64,000 nt of DNA from Pandoraea commovens (GTDB lineage: Bacteria; Pseudomonadota; Gammaproteobacteria; Burkholderiales; Burkholderiaceae): NCBI RefSeq assembly GCF_902459615.1, contig NZ_CABPSA010000001.1, positions 124,001 through 188,000 on the forward strand, written 5' to 3'. Positions 44,042 to 53,968 of this stretch are shown here, in pieces. The notes beneath the pieces were generated by a model that ran no database searches, had not been told where the DNA came from, and was given only the letters and a program-made list of their open reading frames with translations. The translations under genes and the position numbers were made by a program. Within the stretch, counting starts at the first letter, position 1. The number at the start of each line of letters is the position of its first letter.

Positions 44042-45046
44042 TCAGACCGGCTGGCGGGGCGATGTACGGCGCGGTGCGAGACGCTTGACGATGCGGCCGA
44101 AGGCACGAACTTGCTGGGCAACGACGCCCAGACCGTAGCGGCGCGAACGTCCTGCCGGGGCTGGCAACTGGTCGCGAATGCCGGTCGGCTCTAGGGTCTT
44201 TTCCCACGATGCCGTGCGGAACAGCATGTCCCACCACGGGAAGAGCACGCCGAAGTTGCAGCCATAGCGCGTGCCTTCGTGACCGTAGCCGATGGCGTGA
44301 TGGCGACGATGGAACGTCGGGCTCACGATCAGGCGTTCGAGCACCGGGCCATACGGCAAGCGGGCGTTGACGTGCTGCACGCTTTGCAGGAAGTTGCCCA
44401 CGGCCACCAGCACGACGTACTGCGCAGGCTGCACGCCGATGAACAGAGCGATTCCGGCGAAGAACGCGGCCTGCACGATGTCGTCGAGGAAGTGATTGCG
44501 GTCGTCCGACCACAGCGACATCTGTTGCTGGCTGTGATGCACGGCATGCAGTTCCCACCACACGCCGAAGCGATGCTGCCAGCGGTGATACCAATAGCCA
44601 GCGAAGTCGAGCACCGTCAGATACAGCAGGAATGAGACGATGGGCTGGTCGGTCACGCCGGGCACCAGGCCGTCCAGATCGACGCTGGGCAGCCCGCGAA
44701 TCACCATCTGGCTCTGCAAGTCGTTAAAGAACGGCTGCAACACCACGAAGAACAGCAGATTCAGAATGCCCAGCTTGGCGATCCACGTGTAGATGACGTC
44801 CGCCCGTACCTGCTTACGATCTTGCCACTGCTCGATCGGACGCAGCGCTTCTAGCGGGCGCAACAGCACGTACGTCAGGCCGACCTGCAATACGCCGATG
44901 ATCACGAGATAAAGGGCGTCGTAGATATCGTCGTCGTAACCCATCAGATTGAAGTGGAACAGCAGCGGCTGCACCACATCGACATAGACGAGCGTCTGGA
45001 CGGCGGAAATGCCGCTATCGACGAAATTGAGGGCTTCCTGAATCAT
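44042..45046 (-). CDS. Membrane di-iron fatty acid hydroxylase / sterol desaturase family
   Basis: A 334-residue polytopic membrane oxygenase. All His boxes of the family are present: HRWQH (154-158), HAVHH (167-171), and HRRHH (246-250), plus His185, which together bind two irons. Four to five hydrophobic helices surround them. These enzymes hydroxylate or desaturate lipid chains; the substrate here is unknown (hopanoid, sphingoid or fatty acyl are possible). The C-terminus is Arg-rich. It starts 12 bp after the stop of the beta-propeller gene, so the two are co-transcribed. Confidence 0.88.
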   Translation of the reverse strand: MIQEALNFVDSGISAVQTLVYVDVVQPLLFHFNLMGYDDDIYDALYLVIIGVLQVGLTYVLLRPLEALRPIEQWQDRKQVRADVIYTWIAKLGILNLLFFVVLQPFFNDLQSQMVIRGLPSVDLDGLVPGVTDQPIVSFLLYLTVLDFAGYWYHRWQHRFGVWWELHAVHHSQQQMSLWSDDRNHFLDDIVQAAFFAGIALFIGVQPAQYVVLVAVGNFLQSVQHVNARLPYGPVLERLIVSPTFHRRHHAIGYGHEGTRYGCNFGVLFPWWDMLFRTASWEKTLEPTGIRDQLPAPAGRSRRYGLGVVAQQVRAFGRIVKRLAPRRTSPRQPV

Positions 45047-45058
45047 CTATCGGCCTTG

Positions 45059-46093
45059 TCAGTCCGGATTCGGCGAGAGAACCGGGGCGCGATCGGCAAA
45101 ATAGATGCCATGCGGCGAACGGTTCACAGCAATGGTGTCGACCAGCTTACGGGTCGTCAGGTCGATCACGCCAACGTGGCGGGCAAATCGGAACGTTACC
45201 CAAAGATAGCGTTTATCTGCGGACAATTCCATATCGTCCGGTCCCGGCATCAGACCGGTGAGGTCGGCCACCTTGGTCAGCGACTCGTAATCGAGAATGC
45301 TGATGGTGCTTTCCACGCGGTTGCTCACCGCAATATGACGTCCGTCGGACAACGAGCGGAAGTTGTGTGCGCCACGGCCGGTCTGGATGCGCTTGACGAC
45401 CTTCTGCGCCCGCCAGTCGACCACGGCCACGTCGTCCTCGCCCGTCATGCCGACGAGCAGATACTTGTCGCCGGGCGTCATCCACAGGCCCGCCGGGGTC
45501 TTGCCGACCGGCATGCGCCATTTCACCGTTTGCGTCGCCAGATCGATGGCGGCCAGCTCGCCCGAGTCCTGAAGCGTGACGAACACCGTCTTGCTGTCGG
45601 ACGAGAACGTCATGTGGCTCGGGGTCTTGGCCAGCGGAATACGTTTGGCGACCGTGACGTTTTCACCGTCGTAGTGATACAGATCGACACGATCCAGACG
45701 CAATGCCGCCGTCACGAACCACTTGTGGTCGGGCGAGAAGCCAAGCTGGTAAGGATCGTCGATGTCCGCGACCTGACGCTGGAACTTGCCGGTGTTCGGG
45801 TCGAGGAACATCAGGCTGTTCGAGACCGAATTGGCCACGATCAGCGAACGCTTGTCGGGCGTAATCATCAGGTGATGCGGCTCTTTGCCCGTGGGCATCG
45901 TGCCAATGACCTTATGTGACGCCTGATCGATGAGGGAAAGCTGCGCGGCACCCGAGTCGAGCACGATGACCGTGCCGGCGTGGGCGGACGAGAACGTCAG
46001 CGGGAGTACGGCGGCGGCTAGCAGGGAGAGCGTCGCGACGCGGGCGCGGCCGGCCAGCCGGGAAAGCTTGGAGCGCTTGGAAGAAAACACCAT
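45059..46093 (-). CDS. Exported YVTN-type beta-propeller protein
   Basis: A 344-residue secreted protein. The ATG at 46093 starts a basic region (SSKRSKLSRLAGRARVATLS) and a signal core ending in SSAHA; upstream in-frame codons to 46195 lack this. The mature part is built of seven 40-45-residue repeats of the YVTN family, e.g. SVSNSLMFLDPNTGKF, DSGELAAIDLATQTV, GEDDVAVVDWRAQKV and RFARHVGVIDLTTRKL. Each has a P-x-x-L/M-x-x-(S/T)PD turn. Such propellers usually act as binding scaffolds. Its partner is probably the hydroxylase encoded 12 bp downstream. No His-rich or heme motif is visible. Confidence 0.85.
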   Translation of the reverse strand: MVFSSKRSKLSRLAGRARVATLSLLAAAVLPLTFSSAHAGTVIVLDSGAAQLSLIDQASHKVIGTMPTGKEPHHLMITPDKRSLIVANSVSNSLMFLDPNTGKFQRQVADIDDPYQLGFSPDHKWFVTAALRLDRVDLYHYDGENVTVAKRIPLAKTPSHMTFSSDSKTVFVTLQDSGELAAIDLATQTVKWRMPVGKTPAGLWMTPGDKYLLVGMTGEDDVAVVDWRAQKVVKRIQTGRGAHNFRSLSDGRHIAVSNRVESTISILDYESLTKVADLTGLMPGPDDMELSADKRYLWVTFRFARHVGVIDLTTRKLVDTIAVNRSPHGIYFADRAPVLSPNPD

Positions 46094-46145
46094 GAATGCG
46101 TAGGGTGTAGGGTAGGGCGAAAAACGGTGACGTTCGCCGGTAGGC

Positions 46146-46167
46146 TTAACGTCGATTCTCACGTTAA
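46146..46167. promoter_or_regulatory. Inverted repeat upstream of the beta-propeller gene
   Basis: TTAACGT (46146-46152) and ACGTTAA (46161-46167) form a perfect 7-bp inverted repeat with an 8-bp spacer, 53-74 bp before the start codon. It is a candidate operator for the propeller/hydroxylase operon. Confidence 0.4.
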
Positions 46168-46244
46168 ACGCGCCAGACACCTCGTCCGTTGACAAGAAAA
46201 TGGGACGAATTCGCGATCTCGTTCGATGGCATCAGGCTGCCTGA

Positions 46245-46814
46245 TCAGGCTTCGTCAGGCGCACCGGTCGCGGGGCCGTCCCATTGTGCCAGCAGGGCCA
46301 GCGCCTCGCGGGTCCAGTCGAGCCAGCCTTGTTCGTAGCGCACGCCGAGTCGCAGGATGTGACGTTGCAAGGCGGTTTCGCGTGTCAGCGGTGCGTCCGC
46401 CGGGAAGTCGCGCGCTTCGATGGCCTGATAGGCGGCCAGTTTTTGCGCGTGAAGCGTCGCCCGCCGCGCTAGTTCGGGCTGTAGACGCAGGGAGCCGATG
46501 GCGGCGTCGGCGCGCAATCGGACCATGAGGTCGTCGCGCAGGTCGGACGGCTCGGTCGGTGTGGCGGCCCAGTTGAGGAGTTCGTCGCGTCCGCCGTCGA
46601 GCACCCGGTAGACGCGTTTGCGCGTGCGTCCGCCGTCCGGGGCGGCCGTCGACGCGATCCAACCGGCGGTCTCCATGCGCGCCAATTCGCGATAGATCTG
46701 CTGATGCGTGGCGTGCCAGAAGAAGCCGATGGACTTGTCGAAGCGGCGGGCGAGGTCGTACCCCGAGGAGGATTTCTCCAGCAGCGAGGTCATCAGGGCG
46801 TGGGCGAGCGGCAT
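46245..46814 (-). CDS. PadR-family transcriptional regulator
   Basis: A 189-residue regulator with the PadR winged helix at its N-terminus (ALMTSLLEKSSSGYDLARRF, then FFWHATHQQIYRELARMETA and GWIASTAAPDGGRTRKRVYR, the wing) and a helical C-terminal dimerisation domain (Vir_act_alpha_C-like) with many Arg and Leu. The ATG at 46814 fits the family; the frame extends to 46850 but that would run into the operator. PadR proteins usually repress their own gene and a divergent neighbour in response to small aromatic or acyl compounds. Here the divergent gene is fadH, and two palindromes lie between them. Confidence 0.9.
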   Translation of the reverse strand: MPLAHALMTSLLEKSSSGYDLARRFDKSIGFFWHATHQQIYRELARMETAGWIASTAAPDGGRTRKRVYRVLDGGRDELLNWAATPTEPSDLRDDLMVRLRADAAIGSLRLQPELARRATLHAQKLAAYQAIEARDFPADAPLTRETALQRHILRLGVRYEQGWLDWTREALALLAQWDGPATGAPDEA

Positions 46815-46841
46815 GCCCGGTAGTCTAAGGACTCTAATCAC

Positions 46842-49025
<2,184 letters not shown>

Positions 49026-49237
49026 GTTTAGGGAGCTACACGGGGCGCGGCATACCGGTGTGCGACAATGGCGCCTCGTGATTCCTGCCTTCCGAAGGCG
49101 GTTTTTGCGATGCCAAGCGTGTGTGCCAAGTGCCGGGCACGACGTTTCCGAGGCATGCCCCGGATTGCCACCATCGCGGGGCATCCGTCGCGGCCTCCGT
49201 GGGACTCCGTACCGTGTGGCCGACGGTGTCATCGTCA

Positions 49238-51013
49238 ATGAAGCGCAAGTTACTTTCGGCCATTTCGCTCACGGGTCGTCTCCGGTTACAGAACCTCGCC
49301 ATCGTCTGCGCCGTCGTCGTGCTTTGCAGCGGCCTGCTGTGCCTGGCGTGGGGAACGTACCGGCGGGCCAGCGACGCAGCGCTCGCGCTCGACGCGTTGC
49401 GCGCGACCTTGCTGGCGATGGAAAAGGCGTCCGCCGAGCGCGGCCCGGCCAATGCCGTTCTGGGCGCGGACCTCCCGCTGCCTGCGTCGTCTGTCACCGC
49501 CTTGCGCAATGCGCGCGAAGCGACCAACGAACGACTAGAGGAACTGCTCTCGGCGCTGTCTTCGGACGACTGCAACCAATGTGCAAGCGGTCTGCATGCC
49601 GTCGAGCGGGCGCGGCTCGATCTCGCTGCGGCCAGTGCGAACGTCGATCTGCTGGTGCAGCGCCCGCGCGAAATGCGCAGCGACGCCTCCGTGCGCGATG
49701 CCGTCGATCGCATGGTTCGTGTCATCGCCGACTTCACACCCGTGGCGTCGTCGCGCATCGATATCGTGTCACGCGGCGCACCGGGCGCACTGCATTACGT
49801 CATCCTCGCGCGTCTTGCGGCCGATCTCCGGGAGTACGCCGGCCAACTCGGATCGCACTTCACCGCCGCACTCACCACCCGACAGACCCTGACCGAAGCC
49901 GATCAGCGTGCCATCGAGCGCACGCTCGGCCGTATCGATCAGCTGCGCGATATGATCGGTGCGCGCGTCAACGAACCGCCGGAACTGGGCCCCGACTCAC
50001 TGAGCACCCTGAACGCGCAATACTTCGGGACGGGGCTGCATTACGTGGCGACGGTTCGCACGCTGGCCGCACAGCCGACGCCGCCCGTGCTCACGACGGC
50101 CGAGTTCGCCCGCCAGTATGTGCCGACAATGCGGGCCATCACGGACTTGCGCGACAGCATGCTGCGGCTTGCGCAACACCAGGTCGAACTGCAACGTTCC
50201 CGGGCGTTGCGATGGCTGATCCTGACGTCATTGGTGGAGGCGGTACTGGTGTTTGTCATCATCGTGGCGATGCGCAACTTCCGGCGCACCGTAGTGCTGC
50301 CGTTTGAGTCCGCCACCCGATTCGTCGACGATCTCGCCCAAGGTAATCTCGACGCAACGGTGCCGGTCGACGGTGTCCCGATGAAGCGCGCACAGGTGCG
50401 TGCCGTGTTCGACGCGTTGCGCGTGTTGCGGTTGAATGCCGTCGAACTGGTCCAACTGCGCCGCGAGCGCGCGCGACTGGTCGGCGAGCTGGAGATGAGT
50501 TCGGATACCGATCCGCTCACACGCCTGATGAACTGGCGCGCCTTCGAGCGTCAGGCGCGGGTGCTGTGTGCGATGCGTACGCCTGGCCCCATTGCACTGA
50601 TCAAGTTCGATATCGACAACTTCACGCAACTCAATGCCGCGTGGGGCCACAGCGTGGGCGACGATGTGCTGCGCCGAGTGGGCGCCGTCTGTCTGAATAC
50701 ATGCCAACCGGGGGACGTTGTGGCGCGGCTGGGCGCGGATGCGTTCGTGATTCTGGCGCGCGTGCTCGACGAATCGCGCGCCCGACAGTTCGCGGAATTG
50801 CTGCGTGGGCGCATCGAAGCCACGACGCTCGCCTTGCCGAACGGAGAAACGCTGACGCTGACCGCCAGTTTCGGCATCGCGATGGCAGATCCCGCCACCT
50901 TCGACGTCACCGGCACGGGCAGCGGCGCACCCGCGAGCGTGTCGATTTTGCTGAGTCAGGCGGAACGCCAGTTGCACGCGGCGCGTCAGGCGAAGCGACA
51001 CGTCATCGACTGA
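49238..51013 (+). CDS. Membrane GGDEF-domain protein with degenerate active site
   Basis: A 591-residue inner-membrane signalling protein. TM1 is at about residues 16-38, a periplasmic helical sensor of about 290 residues follows, then TM2 (about 328-350, LTSLVEAVLVFVIIVAM) and a HAMP-like linker. The C-terminal domain is a diguanylate cyclase fold (DPLTRLMNWRAFERQAR, ALIKFDIDNFTQLN, GHSVGDDVLRRVG, TASFGIAMAD). The signature GGDEF is replaced by GADAF (residues 499-503), losing the second Gly and the catalytic Glu. It is therefore probably not a working cyclase and may bind GTP or c-di-GMP or act as a sensor partner. The ATG at 49238 starts the natural membrane protein; the open frame reaches 49121. 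Confidence 0.85.
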   Translation: MKRKLLSAISLTGRLRLQNLAIVCAVVVLCSGLLCLAWGTYRRASDAALALDALRATLLAMEKASAERGPANAVLGADLPLPASSVTALRNAREATNERLEELLSALSSDDCNQCASGLHAVERARLDLAAASANVDLLVQRPREMRSDASVRDAVDRMVRVIADFTPVASSRIDIVSRGAPGALHYVILARLAADLREYAGQLGSHFTAALTTRQTLTEADQRAIERTLGRIDQLRDMIGARVNEPPELGPDSLSTLNAQYFGTGLHYVATVRTLAAQPTPPVLTTAEFARQYVPTMRAITDLRDSMLRLAQHQVELQRSRALRWLILTSLVEAVLVFVIIVAMRNFRRTVVLPFESATRFVDDLAQGNLDATVPVDGVPMKRAQVRAVFDALRVLRLNAVELVQLRRERARLVGELEMSSDTDPLTRLMNWRAFERQARVLCAMRTPGPIALIKFDIDNFTQLNAAWGHSVGDDVLRRVGAVCLNTCQPGDVVARLGADAFVILARVLDESRARQFAELLRGRIEATTLALPNGETLTLTASFGIAMADPATFDVTGTGSGAPASVSILLSQAERQLHAARQAKRHVID

Positions 51014-51030
51014 CGGCACGGCCAGCGACG

Positions 51031-51056
51031 GGGTGCGCGGCGACGAGCGCACACCC
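51031..51056. terminator. Imperfect hairpin between convergent genes
   Basis: GGGTGCGC pairs with GCGCAC-ACCC around an 8-nt loop, with a 2-nt bulge. It lies between the GGDEF gene and the convergent CoA-transferase gene. No T-run; low confidence. Confidence 0.3.
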
Positions 51057-51068
51057 TGTCTCAGACGA

Positions 51069-52574
51069 TTACGGCCACTGCGGCGTTGCCGTTCCCAAAG
51101 CCAGCGCGGGCAATGCCCAGTCGACGGGCGTACCCGCCACCGACATCGGCGTGGCGACACGTCGGACAGGCCCCCACGACGTGTCCTCGATGCGCGGTGA
51201 CAGATCGTCCGCCGTCTCGGTAGCCAACGGTGGCAGCGCATTCTCCGGTGTACGGTGCGTCACAAGCAAGTTGGCCGTTCTGGCCAGCGAAGCCTTCACT
51301 GAACTTCCGACTCCCAGCGTCTGACGAAGCGCTAACGCGTGCACGGCCGCCGCCGCCATCAGGTATCCGGTCGCGTAATCGATGCCTTGCCCGGGGAGCG
51401 GCACCGGACGTTCGGCACCGGCAGCACGCATCCCCGCGTCGGCAATGCCTGCGCTCATCTGCAGCAGACTGTCGAAGCCGCGTCGCGCGGACCACGGACC
51501 TTGCCACCCGTAGGCATCGAGCGAGACGTCGATCAACGTCGGATTGAGTTCACGACGCCGTGCGGCACCGAGTCCCAGACCTTCCAATGCGTCGGGACGA
51601 TAGCCGTGGACGACGATGTCCGCGTCGCGCAGCAATCGTTCAAGGGCTTCGCGTCCGTTGGGGTGCTTGAGGTCGAGCCGTGCGCAGCGTTTGCCGAGCA
51701 CGACTTCCGGCACCGTGCCGGGTTCGTCCCAGCCGGGCGGGTCGATGCGCAGTACCTGTGCGCCGAAGCCCGCGAGAAAGCGAGTGGCTGTCGGCCCCGC
51801 GAGGATGCGTGTCAGATCCAGCACGCGAATGCCGCTCAGCGGCCGTTCGCGCATGAGCTGCCATGTGCTGCGTCGTGTGTTGCTGGCGCTTCCAGTGTCG
51901 AACGTCTCCCAATGCAGCAAGGGTTCGCTGGCGACGGCCATCCCTTGCGGATGCTCACGCCATTGCGCGAGCGAACGCATGGCGGCGGCACAACCGCCGT
52001 GCGCCACGACGGCCGCTTCGAGCGCGTCGGCCTGCCACGTCGAGACGATCTCCGCGACGGCGTCTCTGTCGGCCTCCACACCCAGTACCGCTAGTGCGGC
52101 CGCACGATGATGCGGGGCATTGGTGTGCAGACGAATCCAGCCGTCGGCCGTCCGGTAGTCGCCTGCAACCGGGTCCCACATGGGCGCCGATGACCAGCCC
52201 TGTGCACGCAACGACGTCTGGAACCAGAACGACGCCAGTCGCCGGTCGACATTGACGTGCGGTGCAACGGCGCGTGCGCTCAGGCCGTAGTCGCCCGAAG
52301 CCCCTGTAGACAGACTGGCCACAGCCAATGTCGCCGTAGCGATCGAGGCGGTCGCGAAATCGGTGTACGGAAAGGTGCAGGGCAATGCACCGGTGCCACT
52401 CAGCGTGAGATCGGCTGCCGCGTGCTTGCCGCCGTCGACGGCATGGCGCATCTCGCTCAGGTACGACGCGACAACACCGGTGTCTTCCGCCAACGGAAGC
52501 GCACGATGGGACGCTGGGGGCGTTGGGGGCGTTGGGGATGTCGCGGGGGAAGTCTCTGAAACAGGGGAACGCAT
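51069..52574 (-). CDS. Class III CoA-transferase (CaiB/BaiF family)
   Basis: A 501-residue family III CoA-transferase-like protein. The C-terminal half carries the recognisable domain: GIRVLDLTRILAGPTATRFL, AGFGAQVLRIDPPGWDEPGT, LDLKHPNGREALERLLRDAD and VHGYRPDALEGLGLG. The catalytic Asp of this family normally follows the GxR/D-SLLQ region; here GFDSLLQMSAGIADAG is present. The N-terminal half (about residues 50-260) is a second, less conserved CaiB-like lobe. Its CoA donor and acceptor are unknown. The ATG at 52574 is favoured by GAGG 7 nt upstream. It is divergent from the HTH-citrate synthase gene across 143 bp. Confidence 0.82.
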   Translation of the reverse strand: MRSPVSETSPATSPTPPTPPASHRALPLAEDTGVVASYLSEMRHAVDGGKHAAADLTLSGTGALPCTFPYTDFATASIATATLAVASLSTGASGDYGLSARAVAPHVNVDRRLASFWFQTSLRAQGWSSAPMWDPVAGDYRTADGWIRLHTNAPHHRAAALAVLGVEADRDAVAEIVSTWQADALEAAVVAHGGCAAAMRSLAQWREHPQGMAVASEPLLHWETFDTGSASNTRRSTWQLMRERPLSGIRVLDLTRILAGPTATRFLAGFGAQVLRIDPPGWDEPGTVPEVVLGKRCARLDLKHPNGREALERLLRDADIVVHGYRPDALEGLGLGAARRRELNPTLIDVSLDAYGWQGPWSARRGFDSLLQMSAGIADAGMRAAGAERPVPLPGQGIDYATGYLMAAAAVHALALRQTLGVGSSVKASLARTANLLVTHRTPENALPPLATETADDLSPRIEDTSWGPVRRVATPMSVAGTPVDWALPALALGTATPQWP

Positions 52575-52672
52575 GGGAAGTCCTCGAACGATTCGATACG
52601 TGGCATCGCAATGAGTCGCGATGCAAGACTGCCGGCGCATTGAAGCTTAAGCCGATGGATTTTATTGTCAAT

Positions 52673-52691
52673 ATTGATTAACTTAATCAAT
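52673..52691. promoter_or_regulatory. Perfect 19-bp palindrome between CoA-transferase and HTH-citrate synthase
   Basis: ATTGATTAA-C-TTAATCAAT: two 9-bp arms around one base, 27-45 bp before the ATG at 52718. On the minus strand TTGACA (52666-52671) with TAAGCT 16 bp further suggests the CoA-transferase promoter, so the palindrome could control both genes. Confidence 0.65.
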
Positions 52692-52717
52692 CTGTTGGTC
52701 ATCTACCGGCTTCGGCG

Positions 52718-53929
52718 ATGCAATACTTCACTGCGAAACAAGCGGCCGAGCATCTCGGCGTGTCGCTCCAGACCCTCTACGCGTACGTCAGTCGTGGCCT
52801 GCTGCATGCCGAGCCAGGCAAGACGCATCGTGAGCGTCGCTATCGCGCATCGGATGTAGAGCACCTGGCGACGCAACGCACGCGCGGACGCAAGCCGAAG
52901 GAGGTGGTCAAGGCCGCGCTGGACTGGGGCATGCCGGTGCTGGAGTCGTCCATCACGCTGATCGAAGATGGACGGTGCTACTACCGGGGACGTGACGCGT
53001 TGCAGATGGCGCAGACAGCCTCCGTCGAAGCCACGGCGGCGTGGCTGTGGCAATGCGATGAGGCGTCGGCATTTGGTGACGACGCAACCGCCTCAATCAA
53101 GCACCTCGCCGTCGACTGGCCCGTGATGTTGCTCGAACGGTATCGCGACCGCCGGGCCGAAGACGCATTGCTGCCCGCATTCACCGTCGCGAGCGATGAC
53201 GCGTCGACCGCGATCTGGCAACGCGATCCGGTGCGCGTGGCGCAGGGCAGCGCCGCGTTGCTACGTACGATGACGGCTTGCTTGCTGGGCACACTGCCAA
53301 GTCACGCGCCAATTCACGAACAATGTGCAGCCGCGTGGAGCGTGAGCGACGCCGAGGGTGCCGACCTCATCCGCATGGCGCTGGTGCTGTGCGCGGACCA
53401 CGAGTTGAACGCATCGAGCTTCACGGCCCGCTGCGTGGCATCGACCGGCGCGAGCTTGCGCGCGGCGATCGTGGCGGGGCTGTCCGCGCTGACCGGCGGC
53501 CGTCATGGTGGCACCACGGCACGCAATGAAGCGATGTGGGACGAAGTCGGCGAGATCGATACCGCCGCGCGCATGCGCGAGCGATTGGCGCGGGGTGAGA
53601 AGCTGCCCGGCTTCGGCCATCATCTCTATCCGGCCGGGGATGTACGGGCGAGTGCGATGCTCGCGCGGGTCTTGCCTGCGCATCCCGCGTGGCAAACGAT
53701 GATCGACTCGGCCGACGCATTGATCGGTCAACGCCCGTCGCTCGATTTCGCCCTCGTGGCGGTGCGCCGTCACCTTGGATTGCCGGTCGGGGCTGCGTTC
53801 GGTCTCTTCGCACTCGGACGCACTATCGGCTGGATCGCGCACGCCAGAGAGCAACGCGAGAGTACGCAACTGATTCGTCCGCGTGCCGCCTATGTCGGCC
53901 CGCGACCTGACGACGCGCTCGTCGAGTGA
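52718..53929 (+). CDS. Citrate synthase-family protein with N-terminal HTH
   Basis: A 403-residue fusion. Residues about 1-50 are a MerR/excisionase-type helix-turn-helix (YFTAKQAAEHLGVSLQTLYA, YVSRGLLHAEPGKTHRERRY, RASDVEHLA). Residues about 75-403 are a citrate synthase fold: ADHELNASSFTARCVASTGA (catalytic His about 228), GLSALTGGRHGG, GFGHHLYPAGDVRA (His about 300) and PSLDFALVAV (Asp about 342). The three catalytic positions look intact, so a Claisen condensation or citryl-CoA-type cleavage is possible. The HTH suggests it also binds DNA, perhaps the palindrome just upstream, making an enzyme that senses its own metabolite. It is divergent from a CoA-transferase, which could supply or use the acyl-CoA. 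I know similar fusions only as annotations without experimental function. Confidence 0.85.
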   Translation: MQYFTAKQAAEHLGVSLQTLYAYVSRGLLHAEPGKTHRERRYRASDVEHLATQRTRGRKPKEVVKAALDWGMPVLESSITLIEDGRCYYRGRDALQMAQTASVEATAAWLWQCDEASAFGDDATASIKHLAVDWPVMLLERYRDRRAEDALLPAFTVASDDASTAIWQRDPVRVAQGSAALLRTMTACLLGTLPSHAPIHEQCAAAWSVSDAEGADLIRMALVLCADHELNASSFTARCVASTGASLRAAIVAGLSALTGGRHGGTTARNEAMWDEVGEIDTAARMRERLARGEKLPGFGHHLYPAGDVRASAMLARVLPAHPAWQTMIDSADALIGQRPSLDFALVAVRRHLGLPVGAAFGLFALGRTIGWIAHAREQRESTQLIRPRAAYVGPRPDDALVE

Positions 53930-53959
53930 GCGACACCCGCGAAGTCGCTCGGGTGTCGC
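53930..53959. terminator. Bidirectional hairpin between convergent genes
   Basis: A perfect 10-bp stem (GCGACACCCG/CGGGTGTCGC, 10-nt loop) fills the 39-bp gap between the HTH-citrate synthase and PepSY genes. No T-run is present, but the location fits a shared terminator. Confidence 0.55.
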
Positions 53960-53968
53960 CGACGGGGA

